Source: Rhodospirillaceae bacterium bin65
GTDB taxonomy: Bacteria > Pseudomonadota > Alphaproteobacteria > Bin65
Direction of reading: 5' to 3'
DNA: 32,914 nt
NCBI GenBank assembly: GCA_002238725.1
Contig: MPMX01000047.1
Location: 1 to 32,914, forward strand
Every line of letters begins with the position of its first letter. Positions within the stretch are counted from its first letter, which is position 1. The position numbers and the translations under genes are program-made. Below the pieces are notes generated by a model that was given only the letters and a program-made list of their open reading frames with translations, was not told the DNA's origin and did no database searches. Positions 1 to 8,152 of the stretch are shown piece by piece.

Positions 1-464
1 TGCTGCCGGTCGCCGTAGCCGCCGCCCGATCCGCCGCCCGATCCGCCGCCGCGGCCGCCGGATTCGTAGGAGCCGCCCCGGTCGTAGCTTTCACTCATGC
101 CGCCGCCGTCGCGCCGGCTGTCCAGCATGGTCATCTCGCCGCGATAGGGGCGGATCACGACTTCGGTGGTAAAGCGCTCCTGGCCGGTCTGGTTGTCTTC
201 CCATTTGCGGGTCTGGAGCTGGCCTTCGATATAGACCTTCGAGCCCTTGCGCAGATATTGCTCAGCGATTTCGGCGGTGCGCCCGAAGATGACCACGCGG
301 TGCCACTCGGTGCGTTCCTGCATCTCGCCGCTGTTGCGGTCCTTCCAGCGTTCGGAGGTTGCGACGGAGAAGTTGGCGACCTTGTCACCGCTCTGCATCG
401 TGCGGACTTCGGGATCGCGCCCCAGGTTGCCGACGATGATGACCTTGTTGACGCTGCCTGCCAT
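1..464 (-). CDS. ssb: Single-stranded DNA-binding protein SSB (C-terminus outside window)
   Basis: Binds and protects single-stranded DNA in replication, recombination and repair. The reverse-strand reading from the ATG at 464 begins [20 protein letters not shown], a typical SSB N-terminus, and continues through the OB-fold landmarks [31 protein letters not shown] and [13 protein letters not shown]. After about residue 115 it becomes a Gly/Ser/Arg-rich linker ([16 protein letters not shown]), the disordered tail of bacterial SSBs. The acidic tip that recruits partner proteins is not in the window because the gene runs off the left edge. A CGGGGAA stretch about 6-8 bases before the ATG is a plausible ribosome binding site. 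It is divergent from the GFA gene at 589. The family call is very secure. Confidence 0.95.
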   Translation of the reverse strand, partial: MAGSVNKVIIVGNLGRDPEVRTMQSGDKVANFSVATSERWKDRNSGEMQERTEWHRVVIFGRTAEIAEQYLRKGSKVYIEGQLQTRKWEDNQTGQERFTTEVVIRPYRGEMTMLDSRRDGGGMSESYDRGGSYESGGRGGGSGGGSGGGYGDRQ

Positions 465-588
465 GATGTTCCCCGTTCGTTCGACCGTCGGCCGCTTATA
501 AATCGCCTAGCCCGCGTCAGCAAGCCGTTTATAACCTGCCCCTGCCCCGAACCGGAAGACCGGAAGGCCCGAACCGGAAAGTTTCGCC

Positions 589-1065
589 ATGCTCCTCGAA
601 GGCTCCTGCCATTGCCGCGCCGTGACGTTCAGCGTCGAGAGCCGCACGCCCTACCCGTTCAACTACTGCTACTGCTCGATCTGCCGCAAGACGGCCGGCG
701 GCGGCGGATACGCCATCAACATCATGGGCGATACGCCCAGCCTGCGCATCGAGGGCGGCGGGAACCTCGCCGTCTACCAGGCGACGATCGACGGCCGGAC
801 GAGCACGGCGATGCGGCATTTCTGCAAGCGCTGCGGCAGCCATCTCTGGCTGTGGGATCCGCGCTGGCCGGATCTGGTCCACCCGCTGGCTTCGGCCATC
901 GACACCGAACTGCCGGCGACGCCCGAGCGCGTCCACCTGATGCTCGGCTCCAAACCCGGCTGGTGCCCGGTTCCCGAAGCCTCGGCGGAGGAGCGCCACT
1001 TCGAGGTCTACCCGGAGGAAGCGATCGAGGACTGGCACCGGACGCGGGGGTTGTTGGCGGACTGA
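589..1065 (+). CDS. GFA / CENP-V domain zinc protein
   Basis: A 158-residue member of the glutathione-dependent formaldehyde-activating (GFA)/CENP-V family. The family's zinc-binding cysteines are all present: C7-H-C9, then C27-Y-C29-S-I-C32, then C79-K-R-C82-G-S-H. Length and spacing match small single-domain members. In characterised relatives the fold binds structural and catalytic zinc and may act on S-hydroxymethyl-glutathione, but most members have no known substrate, so only the family name is supported. The ATG at 589 puts GSCHC in its usual position close to the N-terminus. The last 26 codons recur at 3837-3914 with 5 mismatches in 79 bases, so a second copy once existed nearby. Confidence 0.85.
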   Translation: MLLEGSCHCRAVTFSVESRTPYPFNYCYCSICRKTAGGGGYAINIMGDTPSLRIEGGGNLAVYQATIDGRTSTAMRHFCKRCGSHLWLWDPRWPDLVHPLASAIDTELPATPERVHLMLGSKPGWCPVPEASAEERHFEVYPEEAIEDWHRTRGLLAD

Positions 1066-1105
1066 GGCGGCTTCTCGTTTTTGGAAAAATTTTTTGAGAA
1101 ACGCC
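1066..1105 (+). terminator. Imperfect hairpin after the GFA gene, possible terminator
   Basis: Immediately after the stop, GGCG-gc-TTCTC pairs with GAGAA-a-CGCC, leaving a T/A-rich loop that can fold further. No clean T-tract follows the outer stem, so this is only a possible terminator between the GFA gene and the DASS transporter. Confidence 0.3.
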
Positions 1106-1207
1106 GGGGGTGTGACGGTGTGCCCCTGCACGGATTTCCGAGATGTCGTACCGGTGACCGTAATTTCTCCTCCGTCCAAGCGCGCGCCCCAATTCAAGGA
1201 GCTTTGA

Positions 1208-2713
1208 ATGCATCCTGCGGTTCAGGCCAGACTCGACAGAACATTAGGCCAGGCCGCTCAGCGCCACAGGGCGCCCGTGGTGCGCGGCTTCGGCGCCTTT
1301 CTCTGGGACAAGCGCTGGTTCTTCGTTGCGCTGGCGATCGGCGCCGTGCTGATGAGCTTTTCGCCGCCGGAGGGGCTGGACCGTCGCGGCCTCATCCTTA
1401 TTGCGATGTCCGTCGTCGCGATCATCCTGTTCGTCACCGAGCCGGTGCCGCTGCCCACGGTCGCCCTGATGATCATTCTCGGTCAGGTCGTGCTTCTCGG
1501 CATCGATTCGACCTCCGTAGCCGAAAGCCTGATGAGCGATTCCGTCCTGTTCATCATGGGATCGCTGATGCTGGCGGTCGCGGTCGTCAAGCAAAAGCTG
1601 GACAAGCGGATCGCCTACTGGATCGTCCGCATGACCGGCACCCGCACGGTAAACGTCTGCGTCGGCATTTCGATCGTTTCGGGCATTCTCGCCTCTTTCA
1701 TCGGCGAGCATACCGTGGCCGCGATGATGCTGCCCGTCGCCATCACGCTCATAACGCTGACATCGGAAGATTCGCGGAAAGTGCGCGGCCTTGCCGCGGT
1801 GCTGCTGTTTTCGATTTCCTACGGCTGCTCGATCGCCGGAATCGGGACGCCGTCCGGCGGCGCCCGCAACGCGATCATGATCGGCTACTGGAAGGAATTC
1901 TTCTTCGATCCGACAAATCCGGAAACGGCCAAGTTCCTCGTCGATTACCTGACATGGATGCTCTATTGCTATCCGATATTCCTGATCCAGCTCCCCTTCG
2001 TTACGCTGGTCCTGTTTTACACCTTCAAGCCGGAGCATCGGAACATCTCCCGGGCCGTCGTCAAGCTGCGGGAGCAGATCAGGGCCGAGGGGCCGATGAA
2101 ATCGGCCGACTGGGTCTCGATCGCGGCTTTTGCGGCTGTCCTGTCCGGCTGGCTGACCTTTTCCGATACGCTCGGGCTCGGCACCGTCGCGATATTCGGC
2201 GCGGTCGCCTTTCTGGTCATCGGGCTGGTGCGCTGGGAGGATCTGAACTCCGGCGTCAACTGGGGCGTCGTGCTCCTCTACGCAGCAGCCATTTCGCTTG
2301 GCGTCCAGATGAAGGACAGCGGCGCGGCGCTCTGGGTCGCCAACAACTTCCTCGACCTGCTGTCCCCCCTGGGCATCGAAGGCGGCATACCGCTCTGGAC
2401 GGCGATATCGGCGCTGACGACCGGCGTGACCAACACCATGTCCAACGGCGCCGCCGTCGCGGTCATCGGACCCATTACCCTGAAGATGGCGGCGGCTTCC
2501 GGCGAAAGTCCGCTTCTCATCGGCTTCATCACCGCCATTTCCTCCGCCTTCGCCTATCTCACGGTCATCGGAACGCCAGCCTGCACCATCGTCTACGCAT
2601 CCGGCTATCTGAAGACCACGGATTTTCTCCGCGTTGGATACCGCATGGTCATCGTGTCGACGGTTCTGCTGATTGCCTGGGCTTCCCTTTTCTGGCCCCT
2701 GATCGGGTTGTAG
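1208..2713 (+). CDS. DASS/SLC13-family sodium-coupled anion transporter
   Basis: A 501-residue inner-membrane permease of the divalent anion:sodium symporter (SLC13) family, whose members import dicarboxylates, sulfate or similar anions. It has about a dozen hydrophobic segments and the two pseudo-symmetric substrate regions: GEHTVAAMMLPVA (166-178) with IGTPSGGARN (212-221), and TNTMSNGAA (408-416) with IGTPACTIVYASG near the C-terminus. The second half keeps a TNT version of the Ser-Asn-Thr motif, while the first motif is E167-H168-T169. A good ribosome binding site (AAGGAG, about 6 bases upstream) fixes the ATG at 1208. The next gene, a universal stress protein, starts one base after the stop, so the two are surely co-expressed. 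The substrate cannot be told from sequence. Confidence 0.88.
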   Translation: MHPAVQARLDRTLGQAAQRHRAPVVRGFGAFLWDKRWFFVALAIGAVLMSFSPPEGLDRRGLILIAMSVVAIILFVTEPVPLPTVALMIILGQVVLLGIDSTSVAESLMSDSVLFIMGSLMLAVAVVKQKLDKRIAYWIVRMTGTRTVNVCVGISIVSGILASFIGEHTVAAMMLPVAITLITLTSEDSRKVRGLAAVLLFSISYGCSIAGIGTPSGGARNAIMIGYWKEFFFDPTNPETAKFLVDYLTWMLYCYPIFLIQLPFVTLVLFYTFKPEHRNISRAVVKLREQIRAEGPMKSADWVSIAAFAAVLSGWLTFSDTLGLGTVAIFGAVAFLVIGLVRWEDLNSGVNWGVVLLYAAAISLGVQMKDSGAALWVANNFLDLLSPLGIEGGIPLWTAISALTTGVTNTMSNGAAVAVIGPITLKMAAASGESPLLIGFITAISSAFAYLTVIGTPACTIVYASGYLKTTDFLRVGYRMVIVSTVLLIAWASLFWPLIGL

Positions 2714-2714
2714 G

Positions 2715-3737
2715 ATGGCGGGCGGAGCATCGCGGAAGACTCCGGAAACCGGGGAGCCGGCACTGCGCGATTCGGAAAGCCCGAAGGACGTTCCCGCAAC
2801 CGGCGGCCCGCCGCGGTTCAGCATTCTCGTCTGCATCGACGGCACCGACGCCTCCTACCGGGCACTGCGCCATGCCGTGCGCATCGGCTCGGGAACGGAC
2901 GCCGACCTCACGCTGCTCTATGTCCGGCCCATCGACCAGGACCTGCGGACCGGCGGCATGCAAATCTCGGTCGTGCGCGAAAACATTCTCGACTGGGGCC
3001 TTGAATTGCCGGGCGGCACGGCCCTGCGCCGCGGCCGCGAACTGCTCGTCGAACTCGGATGGCTGAACAAGGACTGGCAGACGGAGTTCGCCCATGTCGA
3101 CGTGCAGGGCGATCCGCTCGGCGACAACGCAATCGTCTATTCCAGCCCGAAAGGCCGCTCGGTCGTGCTGCGGCTCCTGATTGCCCCGTCCGTCGCGGCC
3201 GGAATTCTCGACGAGGCGAAGCTCGGCGGGTTCGACCTGCTGGTCGTCGGGATGCCGGAAGGAGAAAAAGGCTCCGGACCGGGTTACGTTTCACGCAAGA
3301 TTGCACGACGGGTTGCCCGGGAGCATACCGGCGCCGTTCTCGTCACGAGGGCGCGGGAGGAAGGCGACGGCCATCTCGTCTGCATCGCCAACTACGAGGG
3401 CTCCATCGTCGCGGCGCAAAAGCATGCAGAGATTGCAAACCGCTGCGCCTCCCCGATCTTCCTGCTGTCGGTCGCGCGGACAGTGGAATTTATTCCGGAT
3501 TCGAGGAAGACCGTCGCGACCGCCAAAGAGCGGATCGAAAAGGCGGGGATCCCTGTATCCGGCACGACGGCGCTGGTCGGAGAACCCGTTCCCCTGATCG
3601 TGGACCAGGGCCGGCCGCACGCCGTCATCGTCGTATCGCGGTTCCAGAAACGGACCGGCTGGCGCCAGATCTTCTCCAACAGCATCGCTTTCAAAGTGCT
3701 GAAACGCGCCGAAAACTCGGTCATGATCACCCGATAG
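2715..3737 (+). CDS. Tandem universal stress protein (UspA family)
   Basis: A 340-residue soluble protein with two Usp-like domains. The first begins after a disordered 35-residue leader at FSILVCIDGTDASYRALRHA, the usual beta-strand and aspartate start of a Usp fold, and reaches LLVVGMPEGEKGSGPG, resembling the family's nucleotide-binding glycine loop. The second covers about residues 220-340 and ends in VIVVSRFQKRTGWRQIFSN and SVMITR, typical of a Usp C-terminus. It starts one base after the transporter stop (TAG-G-ATG), so it is probably translationally coupled. Usp proteins are found beside many transporters and are thought to modulate them or sense nucleotides; a regulatory role here is inference. 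Confidence 0.82.
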   Translation: MAGGASRKTPETGEPALRDSESPKDVPATGGPPRFSILVCIDGTDASYRALRHAVRIGSGTDADLTLLYVRPIDQDLRTGGMQISVVRENILDWGLELPGGTALRRGRELLVELGWLNKDWQTEFAHVDVQGDPLGDNAIVYSSPKGRSVVLRLLIAPSVAAGILDEAKLGGFDLLVVGMPEGEKGSGPGYVSRKIARRVAREHTGAVLVTRAREEGDGHLVCIANYEGSIVAAQKHAEIANRCASPIFLLSVARTVEFIPDSRKTVATAKERIEKAGIPVSGTTALVGEPVPLIVDQGRPHAVIVVSRFQKRTGWRQIFSNSIAFKVLKRAENSVMITR

Positions 3738-4146
3738 AGCCCGCCGAACCCCGAAGCCCGACGACCGCGCGGCGCCAACGGTCTGCCATCGCTCGCCCGA
3801 GACAGGCGCCGAATGGTCCCGGACGCCGGGCCGAAAGAGCGGCACTTCGACGGCTACCCGGAGGAAGCCATCGAGGACTGGCACCGGAAGCGGGGGTTGT
3901 TGGCGGACTGAGGCGCCGGAGCACAAACGAAAACCGTAACCGCGCCCGTCAAATCCACCGGAGCGAAACGGAGAGCCTGACCTGTGCCTGCCGAAGGGAT
4001 CGCGGAGTGGAGATTATGTTCCGGCACGGTGCCTGAAACAAACCGCCGTGCGCGAAAGATTTTTCCGCTTCGCGCCGGTCCGCGCTTCGGCCGAAATGCC
4101 GGCGATGCCGGTAGGCCGGGCGCCGGCCGGAGGCGGATGGAGGCCC
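3738..4146. other. Intergenic region between convergent genes
   Basis: A 409-base gap between the stress-protein gene and the ABC ATPase gene, whose stops face each other. It holds the GFA relic described separately and no other recognisable gene. No clear terminator with a T-tract was seen. Confidence 0.6.
3813..3911 (+). pseudogene. Relic of a second GFA-family gene (C-terminal end only)
   Basis: Thirty-two codons starting MVPDAGPKERHFDGYP and ending DWHRKRGLLAD, followed by TGA, reproduce the C-terminus of the GFA gene at 589-1065. Over bases 3837-3914 against 991-1068 only five positions differ. The zinc-binding part of the gene is absent upstream, so this cannot be a working GFA protein. 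It is best read as the end of a lost paralogue or of a partial duplication that brackets the transporter and stress-protein pair. Confidence 0.75.
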
Positions 4147-5955
4147 CTACGGCACCGCCGCCAGCAGCGCCTTGGTGTAGTCGTGCTGCGGCGCGCGGAA
4201 GACCTCTTCCGTCGGCCCCTGCTCGACGATCCGGCCCCGGTTCATGATCGCCACCCGGTTGCACAGGTAGCGCACGACCGAGAGGTCGTGGCTGATGAAG
4301 AGCATGGAGATATGCATCCGGGCGCGCATGTCGAGCAGCAGGTTGAGGATCTGGGCCTGCACCGACACGTCGAGGCCCGAGACGATCTCGTCGGCGACCA
4401 GCACCCTGGGCGCGGTGCACAGCGCCCGGGCGATGTTGACCCGCTGGCGCTGGCCGCCGGAGACCTGCACCGGATAGCGGCCGATCGTATCCTCCGGCAG
4501 GCCGGTCTGGCCGAGCAGGTCGCGCGCGCGCTCCAGCCGCTCCGGCCAGCTCGCCGGCGGGCGGCGCACCTCCATCGATTGCGTCACCAGCCGGCCGATG
4601 CGCTGGCGCGGGTTGAGCGCCGATTGCGGGTCCTGGAAAATCATCTGGATCAGGGCGATGCGCTGCTTGGCGGTGCGCTGGAACGGGCCGGTGATGTCCT
4701 GCCCGTCGACGACGATCCGGCCGTCGTCCGGCGTTTCCAGGCCGAGCAGCAGGCGCGCGACGGTGGACTTCCCGCTGCCGCTCTCGCCGACCAGCCCGAC
4801 GAATTCGCCCGGCGCGATATCGAGACTGACGCCGTCGACCGCCACGACCGGCGCGCGGCGGCGGCCGAGCCAGTCGCGGCCGGAGCGGAAGGTCTTGCCC
4901 AGCCCGTCGACCGACAGGATCGGGTCGGCGGCCGAATCGAGCGTTACTGCCGTCAGAGCCGCCTGCTCCGTCGCGCCGGTCTTCACCTGCCGGCACGCGC
5001 CGCCGCTGCGGACGAACCGGCCCGGCGCAACCTCGGTGAGCGGCGAGCGGGCCGTCGCGCAAACCTCGTCGCGCACCGGGCAGCGCGGCGCGAAGCGGCA
5101 GCCCGGCAGGTCGGCGAATCCGCTCAGGCCCGGCATGTGGTCGGGCAGCGCCGCCAGCCGGCGGACCGGCCCATCGATGCCGGGATTGGCAGCAACCAGG
5201 CTGCGCGTATAGGGATGCAGCGGATCGCCGAGCAAGGCCGCCGCCGGGCCGGTCTCGACGATCTCGCCGGCATACATCACGGCGATGCGCTGGCAATGGC
5301 CCGCCGCGAGGCGCAGATCGTGGGTGATGAACAACAGGCCGGTCTCGCTGTCGCGCTGCAATTCGTCGATCAGTTCCATGACCCGCGCCTGGGTGATGAC
5401 GTCGAGCGCCGTGGTCGGCTCGTCGGCGATAATCAGGTCCGGCTTGCCGGCGAAGGCCATGGCGATCAGCGCGCGCTGGCACTGGCCGCCGGACAGCTGG
5501 TGCGGAAAACGGCCGAGCAGGTCGGCCGGACGCGGCAGGTGCACGGAATCGAGCGCGGCGAGCGCCCGTTCGCGCCGCGCTGCCTTGCCATCCTGGCCGA
5601 GGCGTTTGAGATGCTCGTCGAACTGGGCGCCGAGCGACAGGACGGGATTGAGCGACGTCATCGGATGCTGGGGCACGAAGGCGATGGCGTCGCCGAGCAG
5701 GCCGGTCCGCTCGCGCGGCGGCATGGCGAGCAGGTCGCGGTCCCGGAAGGTCACACTGCCGCCGCTCGCCGCGAAACTTTTCGGCAACATACCGGCGATC
5801 AGCCGGCCGACCATCGACTTGCCGGCGCCGGATTCGCCGACCACGCCGACCAATTCGCCCCGGCCGACGGCGAGCGAAACATCGCGCAGCACGTCGACCT
5901 GCCGCCCGCCGGCCTCGGTCGTCACGGTGACATCGTTCAGGGCGAGCAGCGACAC
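4147..5955 (-). CDS. Fused double ATPase of a peptide/nickel-type ABC importer (DppD-DppF)
   Basis: A 602-residue protein carrying two complete ABC ATPase domains that power an Opp/Dpp-type importer. Domain 1 has Walker A GESGAGKS (40-47), signature LSGGQCQR and Walker B LIIADEPTTALD. Domain 2 has Walker A GESGSGKS (390-397), signature VSGGQRQR and Walker B VLVADEIVSGLD. Between them lies the oligopeptide-transporter C-terminal region with the cysteine pattern GCRFAPRCPVRDEVC (C286, C292, C299), which in relatives can hold an iron-sulfur cluster. Separate DppD and DppF subunits are the textbook form; the fusion is common in alphaproteobacteria. It is the last gene of the cluster, 10 bases after the DppC-like permease. 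Confidence 0.93.
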   Translation of the reverse strand: MSLLALNDVTVTTEAGGRQVDVLRDVSLAVGRGELVGVVGESGAGKSMVGRLIAGMLPKSFAASGGSVTFRDRDLLAMPPRERTGLLGDAIAFVPQHPMTSLNPVLSLGAQFDEHLKRLGQDGKAARRERALAALDSVHLPRPADLLGRFPHQLSGGQCQRALIAMAFAGKPDLIIADEPTTALDVITQARVMELIDELQRDSETGLLFITHDLRLAAGHCQRIAVMYAGEIVETGPAAALLGDPLHPYTRSLVAANPGIDGPVRRLAALPDHMPGLSGFADLPGCRFAPRCPVRDEVCATARSPLTEVAPGRFVRSGGACRQVKTGATEQAALTAVTLDSAADPILSVDGLGKTFRSGRDWLGRRRAPVVAVDGVSLDIAPGEFVGLVGESGSGKSTVARLLLGLETPDDGRIVVDGQDITGPFQRTAKQRIALIQMIFQDPQSALNPRQRIGRLVTQSMEVRRPPASWPERLERARDLLGQTGLPEDTIGRYPVQVSGGQRQRVNIARALCTAPRVLVADEIVSGLDVSVQAQILNLLLDMRARMHISMLFISHDLSVVRYLCNRVAIMNRGRIVEQGPTEEVFRAPQHDYTKALLAAVP

Positions 5956-5965
5956 GAGCCCGCCC

Positions 5966-6856
5966 TCAGTGCTGCTGCAGCCGGGCGTCGAAGGTCCGGC
6001 GCAGGCCGTCGCCCAGCAGGTTGAACGCCAGCACGGTCGTCACAATGGCGAGGATCGGCAGGATCAGCCCCCAGGCCGACTGGTACATGTAGTTGCGCGC
6101 ATCGGCGATCATGACGCCCCAGGCCGGGATGCTCGCCTCGACGCTCATGCCGACGAAGCTGAGAATTGCCTCGACGATCACGGCGATGCCCATCTCCAGG
6201 CTCATCAGGGTGATGATGAGCGGCGCGGCGGCCGGCAGCACCTCGCGCAGCATCGTGCGCAGGTGGGAAAAGCCGGAGAGACGGGCCGCATCGACGTAAT
6301 TCTGCCGGCGGATCACCAGCACCTCGCTGCGCACGACGCGGCAGAATCGCGTCCAGTCGACCAGGATGATCGCCAGGATAACGTTGCCGATGCCGACGCC
6401 GAAACCGACGATCAGGATCAGCGACAGCACGACCGGGGGGAAGGACATCCACAGGTCCACGGCGCGCGAGATCAGCCAGTCGACAACGCCCCCGAAATAG
6501 CCGGCCAGCAGGGCCAGCGCGGTGCCGAACAGCATGGTGCCCACCGCAGCGCAGACGGCCACGAACAGGGCGACCCGCGTGCCGTAGATCAGCCGGGACA
6601 GGGTATCGCGGCCGAGATTGTCGGTGCCGAGCAAGAAGCCCGGCGCGGCGGTATCGGTCCAGAACGGCCCCTTGAGCGCGTTCAGCAGGTCCTGCTCATT
6701 GGGGTCGTAGGGCGCGATCAGCGGCGCGGCGACGGCGCAGAACAGCAGCACGAGCAGGATCGACCCGCCGACGGCGACGCGGCCCGAGCGCAGCGCCCGC
6801 CGCAGCGGATGTTCGCTGGCGACGCTTGCCGTACCCACTGCGCTAACCGGGCTCAC
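5966..6856 (-). CDS. Peptide-type ABC importer permease (DppC/OppC-like)
   Basis: A 296-residue inner-membrane permease. An N-terminal membrane segment (about 29-48) is followed by the DppC-type motif APYDPNEQ and the periplasmic LGTDNLGRDTLSRLIYGTR stretch diagnostic of the family, then further membrane segments and the cytoplasmic coupling loop YVDAARLSGFSHLRTMLREV that docks on the ATPase. The start is a GTG that overlaps the stop of the DppB-like gene by four bases (GTGA), indicating translational coupling. It pairs with the DppB-like protein to form the membrane channel. Confidence 0.92.
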   Translation of the reverse strand: MSPVSAVGTASVASEHPLRRALRSGRVAVGGSILLVLLFCAVAAPLIAPYDPNEQDLLNALKGPFWTDTAAPGFLLGTDNLGRDTLSRLIYGTRVALFVAVCAAVGTMLFGTALALLAGYFGGVVDWLISRAVDLWMSFPPVVLSLILIVGFGVGIGNVILAIILVDWTRFCRVVRSEVLVIRRQNYVDAARLSGFSHLRTMLREVLPAAAPLIITLMSLEMGIAVIVEAILSFVGMSVEASIPAWGVMIADARNYMYQSAWGLILPILAIVTTVLAFNLLGDGLRRTFDARLQQH

Positions 6857-7872
6857 CGAGCCCGCCGCAGCTTGGGATTGACGACGATGTAGACCACGTC
6901 GACGACCAGGTTGATGGTCAGCACGGCGAGCGCGAATACCAGCGCGGCGCCCTGGATGATCGGCAGGTCGGTGTTGCGCACCGCCTCGACCATCAGGTTG
7001 CCGAGGCCGGGATAGGAGTAGATGACCTCGACTAGCAGCGTGCCGCCGAACAGGAAGCCGAACTGGACGCCCATCAGCGAGAGGGTCGGCAGCAGGGCGT
7101 TGCGCAGGGCGTGCCGGTTGATCACCCGGCGCTCGGGCACGCCGCGCAGCCGCGCCATCGTGACGTAATCCTCGCCGATGACGTCGAGCAGGCTGGAACG
7201 CAGCAGGCGCATGATCAGCGGCACGGTGCCGAGCGCGAGCGCCAGCGCCGGCAGCAGCATGTGCCGGATCGCCTCGAGAAAGGCCGTGAGATTGCCGGTC
7301 AGCAGGCAGTCGAGCAGCAGGAAACCGGTGACCTTGGAAATCGTCATGTCCGGCGGCAGGCGGCCGGCGAAGGGCAGCAGGTTGAACGCGACGCCGAAGA
7401 CCAGGATCAGGAACAGCGCCCAGAGGAATTCCGGGATCGACATCATGAGCGTGCTGCCGACATCGACAACCTGCTCCGACGGGCGGCCGCGCAGCCGGAA
7501 CAGCAGAATGCCGCCGGGTAGGCCGATCGCCGTCGCGAACAGGGCGCCGAAGACCGCCAGCTCGATGGTCGCGGGCAGGGACTGGCCGATCAGGGTGAAA
7601 ACCGGCTGCCCGAACGCGATCGACTTGCCCAGGTCCCCTTGCAGGATATGGCCGAGCCAGATCGCATACTGGTGCATGATCGGCAGGTGCAGGCCCATTT
7701 CGCGCCGCAGCGCCTCGATATCCTCGTTCGTCGCATTGGGCGGGACGGACATTGCCACAGGATCGGCCGGGATCAGCCGCAGCACGACGAAGACGAGGAT
7801 CGAGACGAGCAGCATCAGCGGGATCGCAACCGCGATCCGGCGCAGCACGATGCCGAGGATTTCGCCGCTCAT
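6853..7872 (-). CDS. Peptide-type ABC importer permease (DppB/OppB-like)
   Basis: A 339-residue inner-membrane permease of the DppB/OppB type. It begins with a hydrophobic helix (ILRRIAVAIPLMLLVSI region) and then the family motif FVVLRLIPADPVAM. It keeps LGHILQGDLGKSI, the coupling loop YVTMARLRGVPERRVINRH and the C-terminal YSYPGLGNLMVEAV. I chose the ATG at 7872 because it places MSGEILGIVLRR at the N-terminus as in relatives; a TTG 12 codons upstream would add a non-homologous leader and lies in a GC hairpin. The upstream neighbour is the binding-protein gene and the downstream neighbour is the DppC-like gene, overlapping by four bases. Confidence 0.9.
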   Translation of the reverse strand: MSGEILGIVLRRIAVAIPLMLLVSILVFVVLRLIPADPVAMSVPPNATNEDIEALRREMGLHLPIMHQYAIWLGHILQGDLGKSIAFGQPVFTLIGQSLPATIELAVFGALFATAIGLPGGILLFRLRGRPSEQVVDVGSTLMMSIPEFLWALFLILVFGVAFNLLPFAGRLPPDMTISKVTGFLLLDCLLTGNLTAFLEAIRHMLLPALALALGTVPLIMRLLRSSLLDVIGEDYVTMARLRGVPERRVINRHALRNALLPTLSLMGVQFGFLFGGTLLVEVIYSYPGLGNLMVEAVRNTDLPIIQGAALVFALAVLTINLVVDVVYIVVNPKLRRAR

Positions 7873-7889
7873 CGGGCAGACATAAGCCC

Positions 7890-7905
7890 CGCGCGCTTTC
7901 GCGCG
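7890..7905. repeat. Perfect GC hairpin before the DppB-like gene
   Basis: CGCGCG-CTTT-CGCGCG lies 18-33 bases upstream of the ATG at 7872. It has no T-tract, so it is more likely an RNA-stability or translation-modulating hairpin between binding-protein and permease genes than a terminator. Confidence 0.4.
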
Positions 7906-7944
7906 CAAGCGGCGGTCGGTAAGCGAGGCAGGACCGGCAACGCG

Positions 7945-7976
7945 GCGGCCCGGTGGGCGACTATCCCACGGGCCGC
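7945..7976. repeat. Strong stem-loop downstream of the binding-protein gene
   Basis: Arms GCGGCCCGgTGGG and CCCACGGGCCGC form a 12-pair stem with one bulged G and a 7-base loop, about 24 bases after the distal stop of the binding-protein gene. Such intercistronic hairpins commonly protect the abundant binding-protein message in ABC operons (known for mal and opp-type operons). No T-tract follows, so full termination is not expected. Confidence 0.55.
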
Positions 7977-7999
7977 GCGCATTGCCGGCAATTCAGGGC

Positions 8000-8152
8000 C
8001 TATTTCCAGGACCAGGTCTGGGGCAGCACCCAGCCGTTGTTGTACTGCACCACGCCGAGGTCGCTCTTGTGCACCCAGGTGGTCACGGACTGGAGCAGCG
8101 GCATGACGGCGCCCTGGCTCGCCGCATAGACGGCCACATCCCTGTAGCCCTA
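8000..8152 (-). other. In-frame C-terminal tail beyond an amber codon in the binding-protein gene
   Basis: Directly after the TAG at 8152-8150 the same frame continues for 49 codons, from GYRDVAVYAASQ to VLPQTWSWK, and ends at a second TAG (8002-8000). The tail reads as ordinary family sequence: dipeptide-type binding proteins usually end with segments such as VQYNNGWVLPQTW and a final Trp/Lys-rich stretch. A change of GAG to TAG would explain the interruption. The protein made to the first stop lacks this conserved end. The stop could be a real nonsense mutation, a sequencing error, or read through at low level. Confidence 0.75.

Noticed and set aside
4048..6024. Very long open frames on the plus strand opposite the ABC genes
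   Set aside because: They are shadows in high-G+C DNA: the minus strand has full catalytic motifs, while these are Arg/Ala/Gln-rich without any domain.
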